Shown here: positions 20,807-29,370 of the stretch, one piece after another
Position numbering within the stretch: position 1 is the stretch's first letter
Layout of the letters: each line of letters opens with the position of its first letter
DNA from: Magicicada septendecula
Taxonomy: Eukaryota > Arthropoda > Insecta > Hemiptera > Cicadidae
Length of the DNA stretch: 64,000 nt
Assembly (NCBI GenBank): GCA_034769895.1
Contig: CM068367.1
Span: 112,700,654-112,764,653 of the forward strand
Direction of reading: 5' to 3'
Translations under genes and position numbers: made by a program
Notes under the pieces: generated by a model
The model's database searches: none
What the model was told of the DNA's origin: nothing
What the model saw: only the letters and a program-made list of their open reading frames with translations

Positions 20807-23495
20807 GAGTCTTAGGATCGTTGCGTGGAATGCCCATGGGGTAGTCCCTCGACGATCTGAACTGATGACTTTCGTAACGGAGTACGACGCTGATGTCGTC
20901 CTCCTTTGCGAGACTCATCTGGCTCGCTACCATACCTTCAACCTGCCATCTTACATCTGTTTTCGTCAGGATTGTCCCCAACGGCCTGGCTGTCGCCCCT
21001 CGGGGGGGACAGCCGTCTTAGTCCACAGGCGGATATCCCACAGGCCACTACCCCCTTTAGATACATCTCTTGTTGAAGGTTGTGCGGTGGCGATAGACGC
21101 TGGCGGATCGGAGTTGCGCGTTGTTGCGGCGTATCTCCGGCCCGGCCTGCGGCTACCTCCACCGCCCGAGGAGTGGGACGCTCTCCTCGATCATCCCCTA
21201 CCAACCATTGTAGCCGGCGACTTAAATGCCAAGCATCCCTCCTGGAAGAGCAGAGTAGCCAACGCCTACGGAAAATCTCTGTATCGGTTCGTCTCCGACG
21301 ACCCGGTACTTCAAGTCATCGGCCCAGAAGACCCTACTCACTTCCCCTTTTCCGGTCATCGACCGGACGTCCTTGACATTGTCATAGCCAAGGACGTGAC
21401 CCATCACATCCAGGTCTCGTCAGTGTCGGATCTCTCATCCGATCACAATCCCCTTTTTATAACTGCCCGTGAGCTGTCGGCCTCACCCCGACCTCCCGCT
21501 CAGATTGTTAGGAGAGTCAACTGGCGCTCCTACCATGATGAGCTCTCACGGCGGTTACCATCACTCCCCGCGGACCCGGTCGTCACTAGTGACGATTTGG
21601 ATCTCCGAGCCACTCATCTTCAGGAGTTGGTCCAAGGTGTCATGGATCGACACACATATACTCTCGAGGTGAATCATCGTAAATCGGCCTTACCTGCGGA
21701 AGTACTCCACGTCATCTGGCTACGGCGCAATCTCCGCCGCAGATGGCAAAGGACCCGTGATCCCGGCGTCAAAAGGCGCTTTCAGGCCCAGTCTCTTTAC
21801 GTCCAGCAGCTACTGCGGGACGTAAACTCTGATCGATGGGACTCATACCTTGAGTCTCTTGAAGTCGACCACGCCTCCGTCTGGAGAGCGGCGAGTAGAC
21901 TGACCCGCGAGAAGGGAACTCGCAACCCACTTGAAACTCCGAACGGGGTTGTATCTTCATCGGAAGGCAAGGCCGAGGTCTTCGCCGACTGCATGGAGGT
22001 GCAATTTACTGTTCACCAAGGCGTCTCGGACCCTGCCCACTCGGCAGAAGTCCGTGACTTCCTATCTGGACATTTTTCACGCCCTCCCGAAATCCCAGCC
22101 CTCCCGTTCGACAGGGATGAACTAGTTTCATCTATCTGCCGACTAAATCGCCGTCGCGCCCCCGGTCCTGATCGGATCGGGGGCCGCTGCTCTACAAAAT
22201 CTCCCGGCCTCAGGCGTTGACCTCGTTCTTGAGCTGTTTAGCTCCTGTCTCCGGCTACAGTACTTTCCCCGCCTGTGGAAATCTGCCAACATCGTAATGA
22301 TTCCGAAGCCTCGCAAGCCGCGCATGCTTCCCGAAAGCTATCGTCCAATCTCTCTCTTGCCAGTCATCTCGAAGGTGTTCGAGCGTCTCCTGCTGGCTCG
22401 CATCTCGCCGCTGCTAGATGGTTTCATCCGCAGCGAACAGTTCGGGTTTCGCAGAGAGCACTCGACCACGCTTCAATTGGTCCGCGTTGTTACGCACTTG
22501 TCAGACGCCACCAACAGGTGAGCGGCTACGGCCGCCGTACTGTTGGACGTGAGCAGGCCTTCGATAAAGTCTGGCACGAAGGTCTTCTCTTCAAACTTGC
22601 CAATTCCCCTCTACCATCGACCATAGTGTTTTTCCTCCGGTCGTATCTCAGCGACCGAACCTTCAGGGTGAGCGTCGACGGGTCCTGTTCTACAGTTCGA
22701 CCCGTCGCCGCCGGCGTACCTCAGGGATCTGTCCTCGGCCCCGTTCTGTACCTTGTGTACACGAACGACCTGCCTGTCTTGCCCGGAGTCACGTTGTCTT
22801 TGTTCGCTGACGATGCTATGTATCACTGCAGCTCCCTGTCCCCGCGATTTGCGAGTACACAGCTGCAGCGTCAGTTGAACCAGCTTCCGGACTGGCTACG
22901 GAAATGGCGGGTGACGATCAACACGGAGAAATCCGAGGCGATCTGCTTCACCCGTAAGTCCATCTCCCGATGCTAGCCCCTCTCCCTAGCAGGGAGACCC
23001 ATCGCCTACAAAGAATCGGTGAAGTATTTAGGCGTTCGGCTAGATCGTCGCCTTTGCTTCAACGCCCACGTGACGGAAACCCTTGCCAAGGCTCGCGGCG
23101 TCCGAGCCAAATTATCTCCTTTCCTCTCGTGTCGCAGCCGCCTGGCCATGCGCACGAAACTTACCATCTATCTACTATTTCTCAGGTCTGTATTGACCTA
23201 TGCGGCACCCGCCTGGTGGTCTCTTTTATCCACCACCAACAGATGTAGGCTGGAAACTTTCCAGTCCCGAACACTCCGATCCTTGACGGGGTCCCCTTGA
23301 TTTGTAAGGAACGATGTGATTCTAAGGGGTCTCCGTGTTCCTACCTTGACTTCCTTTGCCTGGTCGCTGGGTCTAACTCTCTTTGCTAAAGCCTCGACCT
23401 CCACCTTCCCGTACCTACGAACCATCAGTGCATCAGAACCACCACCGCCCATTCGGGTCAAGCGCCCTCGGGCGCTTCTTGATGACCCGCCATAA
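20799..23495 (+). pseudogene. LINE I ORF2 (AP endonuclease plus reverse transcriptase), broken
   Basis: The start ATGGCTAGG overlaps the ORF1 stop. The endonuclease is open to 22220: VAWNAHG, LLCETH, VAGDLNAKHPSW and SSDHNP. An extra G near 22180 shifts the frame just after RRRAPGPDRIG. RT motifs follow in pieces: YRPISLLPVISKVFERLL (22336 on), a TGA at 22519-22521, a one-base loss near 22555, GVPQGSVLGPVLYLVYTNDLP, and the catalytic LFADD. TAG falls at 22974-22976. KYLGVRLDRRL (23022 on) is followed by TGA at 23298-23300 and the end RPRALLDDPP at 23495. At least five lesions are present, all shared by both copies. Confidence 0.88.
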
Positions 23496-23682
23496 CGCCA
23501 TCCTCTTTAAATTAAACAAAAACAAGTAATCATCAGTCCTAGACCAGAGTATTTCACCAAACTGTCCTTCTCTCCTTCCTGTCAACCTCCTAGCACGCTG
23601 AGCCGGCTGCTTGTCGCTGTCATCAATCACTGGCACGGAGGCTCTCCGCCTCGCGGGGAGCGACCGACGCCCTCAGGGCGTC

Positions 23683-23929
23683 TGCTGACTGGACTTGAAA
23701 CGGGCAACATCTGTTGCTCGAATCGGTACCAGCGGCAGTGCATTAAACAAATAAAAGTTATACTCCCCCGCCTTCTCAGTTAACTGGTTGGCGGTTTCCT
23801 TTTCCAGTTTTAGGTAACCAATCGACATTGTACCAGCACTATGTTTACTTCTGGCAGCCATTGGACACGATCCAGATGCTGCAATCAAGTCACGGGTGCA
23901 AAGACACCCCGCATCCATAATGCAATGCA
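23683..23929. other. Spacer between LINE I and LINE III, no gene seen
   Basis: Medium GC, with no reading frame matching a known family. It ends in a short tgcaa repeat (near 23921-23935) against the truncated 5' end of LINE III. Part of it may be the rest of the LINE I 3' UTR. Confidence 0.5.
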
Positions 23930-24900
23930 ATGCAATCGGCGGTTCAGTCACTGAGAGACGTATCACAGCCGGGGTACCTCAAGGTAGCGTGCTAGGGCCT
24001 CTCCTGTTCTCCGTGTATGTCAACGACGCACCCAGAGAGCCTGGAGTCCAGATGGCTTTGTTTGCCGACGACACGGCGGTCTATACCGCCGATCGGAACG
24101 CAGACTTTGCTATCCCACGACTTCAGCGCGCACTCGATGCGTATTCGACGTGGACGGAAAGCTGGAAAGTTGCCGTCAACGAAACCAAGAGCTCCGCGGT
24201 GCTATTCACAAAGCGCCGGAAAGAACCACGAGGCCGAGTGAGACTCGGTAGAACGTACCTGCCCTGGTCGAGGGAAGTTAAGTACCTCGGTGTCCACCTT
24301 GATCGTCGGCTCACCTGGCGTACCCACGCTGAGACGATGCGAAAGAAAGCGTCCGCTCGTCTTGCGCAACTGTTTCCGATACTTGCCAACAAGGCTATGA
24401 CCCGCAAGCTGGGTAAGTTGATCGTCAACGCGTATCTGTTGCCGATCATTACCTACGCTCTTCCCGTCTGGGGTTACCTCGCAACCGTTCATAAAAGAAG
24501 GTTGCAAAGCGTTCTCGATAGAGGTCTTCGCCTAGCGGCCAAAGTCCCCTATCGGTTTTCTTCTCGTCTCCTGAGAAGAGGACTCGGTGTCCGCTCCTTG
24601 GATGACACCGCAAGGCGACTTGCACGTAAATTTTACGTCCGAGCTGCGAGGACCCAGACAATCCCACTCATAGCTGGCCTTGGCAAGTACCGAATACGTC
24701 CAGGTGAATCTTGGAAACGGCCTCGACAAATACTGTACTAGTCGACCTAGTACGAGCATGTCGTTGTAGCGACCACTAAAAATTAATTAACAATATTCCG
24801 TCTGGACAGGACCACTAGGCAGGAGCCCCTACCAGAGGCTCGGTACTAGGAAACCATTGGGTCGTCTCACGACGCGCAACCCAACAGCTCTGACCTGGTG
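23930..24900 (+). mobile_element. LINE III: 5'-truncated jockey-clade element
   Basis: Coding similarity starts near 23935 (GGSVTERRITAGVPQGSVLGP) and runs open to the stop at 24739-24741. It covers the RT palm with LFADDTAVY (catalytic Asp pair), KYLGVHLDRRLTWRTH, and the C-terminal VLDRGLRLAAKVP ... SWKRPRQILY. Upstream RT motifs, endonuclease and ORF1 are absent. The 3' UTR (24742-24900) shares the ggcaggagc...ctcgg block with the minus-strand fragment at 18248-18422. Its end touches the LINE II 5' UTR with no visible gap. This is a second jockey-like family, distinct from LINE I and II. The ATG at 23896 lies in flanking sequence. Confidence 0.85.
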
Positions 24901-25265
24901 GTCGGCGGTTCAGTGAGAGTCTACCCTGAGCTGTTGCCAAGGTAGGCTGCGTCGTTCGTTTTCTTGTTCTTGTGCGTGGAATTTTCCATTGCACAACACT
25001 GGCTCCAGCTTGTCTGGAGTGCAATAACTCAGTAATTACTTATTCTATCAAGCTGAAACTTTCACAAAGTGTTTAATTCAATTAGTGCTCTGTGTTACAT
25101 TTGTGCGGGCAGTGGTGAACTCGTGTGTTTGGTGTTAGTGGTGTTTCGGTGTTCTCCGCTGCTGACTGTTGCCTGATAAGTGTTGTAGCTTTTAAGTAGT
25201 ATACCTCACTACCCAGCTAGCGATCCGTAAAGTCTCACCAGCCTAGGCGTAGGTTAACCTCGCCG

Positions 25266-26723
25266 ATGGTCGCAACCAACATTCCCGTCGGTCCTTCTCA
25301 GGGCCACGAAATCCCACCTGGCGCTTTAGCGCAACCCCTGCCGACCGAACCCGAGACAATGTCGGCTGGGACGAGTGCCATGGACACTGAGGAGTGGCAG
25401 ACTGTAAGTAGCCGGAAACGGCGAAACAGTGGCGACTCCGCGGGGTCCGGGCGGTCTTCCCAGCTGGGTCCTGCCACGGATAGACCCGCTACGGCCACCT
25501 CGCTACCTGCCCCGCCCCGGCGGTTGCCGCCTCTGATCTTTGACCGGCCTGTTGACTGGGATAAGGTCATGCGGCGACTTCACCGGGCCGCTCCTGCGAA
25601 TACCCTGACTGCAGTTTGTCAGGGTGGCCGCTCCGTCAGAATTGAAACCACGACCATCGACAGTTTCCGGCTCGCCCAGAAACTGCTGACTGATCGTGGT
25701 ATCCCCTACTACACCTACGCCCTGTCGGAGGAGAGGGAACTCAAGGTCGAGATCTTCGGCATCCCCGCCGATGTTCCCGAGCCTACAATCTCGCACGCCC
25801 TTGAACTTTTGGGCTTTACTGTCAGCTCTGTGACTCCTCTCTTCTCCCCCGGCAGACGCATTCCCAGAAATGCCTTCCTTGTGAAAATCCTCAAGGTAGG
25901 GAATTTCCAAGCCATTTACCAGGTAGACTCTCTCTTTTACCTCCGGGTAAAAGTTTCAGCTTTCGAGTCCCGACCCGGACCCAAGCAGTGCTACAACTGC
26001 CAGCGGTACGGGCACAGCAGTATCTATTGTCACTACCCGACACGCTGCATTCGTTGTGGTGAAGGTCATCACAAGGGCAATTGTTCTCGTGAACGTACCG
26101 CCACTGCCACGTGTGCAAACTGTCGTGAACCACACCCGGCAAGCTCTCGCCAGTGCAAACACTATCATGACGCCCTAAAGCGTATCACCAAGGCCCAAAA
26201 GCCTATCCCACCTGCCCCCAAGAAACCCTCAGCCCCTGCATCTGCCGCCCCGGCGGCCCCAGTTCCGGCTACCTCGACTGCGCCTGCAGCCGCTGTAGTC
26301 CCCCCGACCTGCCCAGCGCCTGCCGGAGCGCTCAGTTACGCGGCAGCCGCCGCCTCCGATGCATCTTTCCCTCCTTTGGCCTCGTCGCGAAAGCAACCCG
26401 CGCCAAAGAAGAAAAAGTCATCGACCACCATCCTCACGCAGCACAAGCCCGCTGCAACTAGGTCAGCATCTGCCCCAGCTCCCAAAGAGCCTCGGCAGCC
26501 TACAACTACACCTCGGCCCGATAATGGTATCATGTATCGAGTGCCCCCGCCCACGCCGCAGGCGCCATCGACGGAGGAAGGGTCCTCGGACCCGACCTTT
26601 GCCGATCGTTTGCGTGTCTGGGTTGAGACCCTCATCCCTCAAATCTTGGCTGCCAAGGACGTCCAGTCTCTGCTAGTCACCATTCTTACCTCCCTCATGA
26701 CTCTCCTGCCTCTCAATGTCTAG
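25266..26723 (+). CDS. LINE II ORF1: Gag-like zinc-knuckle protein, intact
   Basis: 485 codons without a break. The N-terminus is low-complexity with DTEEWQTVSSRKRR. A PRE_C2HC-like region spans about residues 90-240 (VDWDKVMRRLHRAAPANTL ... FYLRVKVSAFESRPGPKQ). Three Cys/His knuckles follow from about residue 242 (CYNCQRYGH, CIRCGEGHH, CANCREPHP). A Pro/Ala-rich stretch and a hydrophobic C-terminus (TILTSLMTLLPLNV) end it. It is typical of jockey-clade ORF1 proteins, which bind LINE RNA. The stop overlaps the ORF2 ATG (ATGTCTAG, 26716-26723). At 26085 copy 1 has a Ser codon where copy 2 has Pro, next to the second knuckle. It is the only undamaged transposon gene here. Confidence 0.9.
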   Translation: MVATNIPVGPSQGHEIPPGALAQPLPTEPETMSAGTSAMDTEEWQTVSSRKRRNSGDSAGSGRSSQLGPATDRPATATSLPAPPRRLPPLIFDRPVDWDKVMRRLHRAAPANTLTAVCQGGRSVRIETTTIDSFRLAQKLLTDRGIPYYTYALSEERELKVEIFGIPADVPEPTISHALELLGFTVSSVTPLFSPGRRIPRNAFLVKILKVGNFQAIYQVDSLFYLRVKVSAFESRPGPKQCYNCQRYGHSSIYCHYPTRCIRCGEGHHKGNCSRERTATATCANCREPHPASSRQCKHYHDALKRITKAQKPIPPAPKKPSAPASAAPAAPVPATSTAPAAAVVPPTCPAPAGALSYAAAAASDASFPPLASSRKQPAPKKKKSSTTILTQHKPAATRSASAPAPKEPRQPTTTPRPDNGIMYRVPPPTPQAPSTEEGSSDPTFADRLRVWVETLIPQILAAKDVQSLLVTILTSLMTLLPLNV

Positions 26724-26980
26724 GCCTCTTCGGCTGGTGGCATGGAACGCGTGTGGCGTTCCGTCTCGCCGAGCCGAATTGGCTTTGCCACTGAATATGA
26801 CCTAGATGTCATCCTACTCTCCGAAACTTTCCTTACCCCTGCTGCTTCCTTTCAGCTTCCGGCGTACACTACATATCGCACGGATAGGCCCCGGTTACAA
26901 CCCCCCGCTCGTCCCAGCGGGGGTACTGCTATTCTCGTCCACAGGCGCATTGCCCATCGTCTCTTACCCCCTCCAGATAC
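26716..26980 (+). pseudogene. LINE II ORF2, N-terminal stub in copy 1
   Basis: Begins MSRPLRLVAWNACGVPSRRAEL, then shifts frame through a loss of about 4 bases near 26780 relative to LINE I (ELMTFVTEYD versus EL-FATEYD). It continues YDLDVILLSETF ... GGTAILVHRRIAHRLLPPPDT up to the junction. The downstream endonuclease and RT are missing from this copy. Confidence 0.85.
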
Positions 26981-26993
26981 ATGAAGAAACTTA
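26968..26993. other. Tandem-repeat junction inside a LINE
   Basis: Up to 26980 (ending ctccagatac) the sequence equals copy 2 up to 60853. Copy 1 then reads atgaagaaac and enters AT-rich DNA, while copy 2 reads taggtatttg and continues the LINE endonuclease. The change is abrupt and no run of N marks it. The reading frame of the LINE ends three codons past the join. No microhomology can be judged because the left end of the first repeat unit is not in the window. Confidence 0.9.
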
Positions 26994-28518
26994 TTAAGAG
27001 GGAGGAAGGAAATCGGTGAAGAGAAGAAGAAAATATCCAGATCAAACACAAAAAAGGGAGATAACATGAATTATAATGAACTAACATATGGCAATAAAAG
27101 AATTATTATAAAAGAAGAAAGAATAAATGGAATAAACAACATGATTTAAACCCCTAAGCTGCAAAACAAATTGACACTTGACCAAAACTTATTAAGTGAA
27201 TACCTTCCTTGACAATGTAATACAAACAATAATCAATAAGAATGAATTATTGAACATAAAAAGTAAGAAAGAGAATGAATAATAATAAGTTCTTAGCTAA
27301 ATTATGTGTAGACATGAAAAGCGGGCTACGTCCAAAACACCAATGACCAATTGTAAAGTGGAATTGATATTAGAAATAACCACTAATTACCAATAGTAAA
27401 GACTGTAAAAGATAAACAAAATGTAATCTAATAATAACCAATAGATATACCAGTACTACATAAAGTCAAATAAATCAAATGTAATACAGAAACACAAAAC
27501 CGACAATAATCCATTGTTGTATATTATAACTATATGCTTGCCATAGAATGGATGCATGATGAACAAAATTATCTTGTAAACTTATCATAAAAGAGTAGGA
27601 ACTAAACCAACAACATTGAATGAGGCAGAATACTATTCGAATAAGTAAATTCAAGGATTATAGCCACCCAAATACTAATAATAACAATAATAATAAATAA
27701 ACCATGTTGACAGCTAGATGCAAGTAATCTTGGTTACTTTAAACCAAAGCAATTTTCAGTATAAATGCAGAATGAACTACTGCACAATAATAACAGTGCT
27801 ATCAAAACAATGATAAGAGATATTCAAGCAATAACGAGAATAATTTGATAGGATTACAACCCATATAAAAAGGTAACTTCCTAAAGTATAGTAAACTCAC
27901 TTAACAAACTATAGTTAAGGTAATAAAACCACAAGATGAAGAAAAAGGACACTATCAGAAGTGACAATGACCAATGCAGTATGCATAGGCCATAATAAAA
28001 TGTTATTAACTATTAATGTTATAATAATATTAAGTATCATGTACATGTTGTGTTTATGTTAGTGTCTATACAGGAAAGTACAGAGCAACTCACCGCAGCT
28101 AATAATAGAAGAGTCAACGCAACTTCTTCAGAATCGAACTCGTGAAATGGAACAAAAAACATTCTAAACTATTTAAACAAAATTAATAAACGATGTCAAA
28201 GAGTAAGTAAACCGATTTATTCATATCGGATTCAATAATAGATTGAATTGGGTAGAATAAATCAATAAACCAAAAATTAATAATAAAAACCAAAACGTTA
28301 AGAATAATAATAAAACAGACAATCTCGTCGTGCTAAAATGTTCATACACACTTTTTAAGAGAAAATTACTTAAAACTTCGAATCTAACAAGAAAAATATT
28401 GTGTCGAGTATTCATAATGCAAACCCTTAGATATCAAATATGAAATGAAAATATAAGTACCAAGTAAAATGTATATTCTATAGCCGGCAGAATAAGGGAA
28501 GGACAAATAAAATAGAGG
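26981..28518. other. Single-copy AT-rich DNA, no gene seen
   Basis: Starts at the repeat junction. A-rich on the plus strand, with many short aataata and caaaac words and no ORF of interest. A minus-strand ORF at 28415-28221 is of low complexity. Confidence 0.6.
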
Positions 28519-28659
28519 CAGGATATCAAGAGAATGGAAAACATGGGACTACCTAAACAAGTAATAAGATACAGACCTCAGGGAAGACGAGATATAGGTA
28601 GGGCAAGGAAAAGAGATGCCTTCAGTGAAGGCAAAACAGGCTGTAATCCTATACCTTGA
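28519..28659 (+). pseudogene. Decayed LINE reverse-transcriptase C-terminus
   Basis: One open stretch of 46 codons reads DIKRMENMGLPKQVIRYRPQ, then GRRDIGRARKR and ends NPIP before TGA. The order RM...LPK...Y.P.GRR..GR.RKR is the usual C-terminal pattern of endonuclease-reverse transcriptases of RTE/CR1-like LINEs in arthropods. Nothing upstream continues the frame, so it is a short relic. The family is inferred only from this pattern. Confidence 0.5.
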
Positions 28660-28859
28660 CATGGAGAAGATTCCTAATACTTAATAGCACACTTAAGAAC
28701 AAAATATTGGTATGGAGAATCATACACGACTTCCATGTTCTAAGATTTATATTTAAAATCATTTTCGAAATGAAATATTTCCATTGAAACTACTTCTTTC
28801 TACTTACTGCTTCAGCCACTTACTGTGGGCACTAACGTATACCACCTCACGTTATCGCA

Positions 28860-28965
28860 CTTGATTTTCACTGATGATGGAAGTCGATGGCACTGGCGAA
28901 ACGTCTGGTTTTGCAGAAAACATTGGTCTACGGCCAAACAGGCCGGGAAGGAATTTTAAAAACAA
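28860..28965 (+). mobile_element. Diverged Penelope-like terminal remnant
   Basis: CTGATGA (28871-28877), a 20-nt spacer and GAAAC (28898-28902) are followed by a GCAGAAAAC stretch, CTACGGCC and GGCCGGGAAGG. The order and spacing match the minus-strand remnant at 18045-18247 (CTGAAGA, 20 nt, GAAAC, TTTTTCAAGC, CCACGGCC, CCCGGAAG). The stem that would close the hammerhead core is poorly paired here. Confidence 0.5.
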
Positions 28966-28999
28966 ACTGCTTCTTTGTTGTCAATAACGTAGTACATAT

Positions 29000-29350
29000 A
29001 TACAAAAAATTATCAGGTAAACTATTACGTTACAACAAAAAAATGTTTCAGGTAAACTACCCTTTCCCCGTATCCGATCTTCACCAAAATCAATAGGCCT
29101 TGAGTCCTCTATAACTCGGGAACATATGTAAAAAAATATCTGATTCTGTTTGAATTTACGGCAGTTATCGTTCATCATGAAAAAATTTCTCTTGTTACAA
29201 CATAAAATATTGCAGGTAAACTACCCCTTTATCTTAACCGATCTTCACAAAAAACAATAGGTCTTGAATACTCTACAATTCAGGGCTGTATGCAAAAAAT
29301 TATTTGATTCTGTTTGAATTTGCGGCTCTTATCGTTTGCCATAAAAAATC
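29000..29350. repeat. Diverged tandem repeat, unit ~155 bp
   Basis: Two units (about 29029-29180 and 29190-29345) share caggtaaactaccc, ccgatcttcac, caataggccttgag / caataggtcttgaa, ctgattctgtttgaattt and ttatcgtt. A partial third (caggtaaactat near 29014) precedes them. A cagacacacagacac run follows at 29354-29370. No coding potential. Confidence 0.7.
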
Positions 29351-29370
29351 TAGACAGACACACAGACACT

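Larger units (their letters stand above)
18891..23682 (+). mobile_element. LINE I: decayed full-length jockey-clade retrotransposon
   Basis: The 5' UTR starts near cggcggttcag (18891), and the same start plus gagctgttgcca/g and gtaggctgcgtc recurs in LINE II at 24903. ORF1 (Gag-like) and ORF2 (endonuclease-RT) follow with an 8-base overlap, then a GC-rich 3' UTR with strong hairpins to about 23682. GC content is far above the flanks. Both ORFs carry several lesions, so it is older than LINE II. The exact 3' end is not clear. Confidence 0.85.
1..26980. repeat. Copy 1 of a ~33.9-kb tandem repeat (left end outside window)
   Basis: This segment recurs as 33626-60853 in the same order and orientation. 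The offset is 33625 up to the TA run near 6400, 33621 to the A-run near 14965, 33620 to the AC microsatellite, 33872 to the T-run near 18265 and 33873 from there on. Substitutions noticed by eye (copy-1 positions) are 2496, 6730, 8905, 9269, 11432, 11448, 18835, 19208, 19930, 20078, 21849 and 26085; others may have been missed. Identity therefore exceeds 99.9 percent apart from simple repeats. Similarity stops exactly after 26980. The segment 26981-33625 should also precede this copy if the repeat is genuine, but that lies outside the window. Confidence 0.97.
24901..26980 (+). mobile_element. LINE II, copy 1: cut off by the tandem-repeat junction
   Basis: 5' UTR 24901-25265, intact ORF1, then only the first ~265 bases of ORF2 before the junction at 26980. 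The rest of this element is present only after copy 2. Confidence 0.9.
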
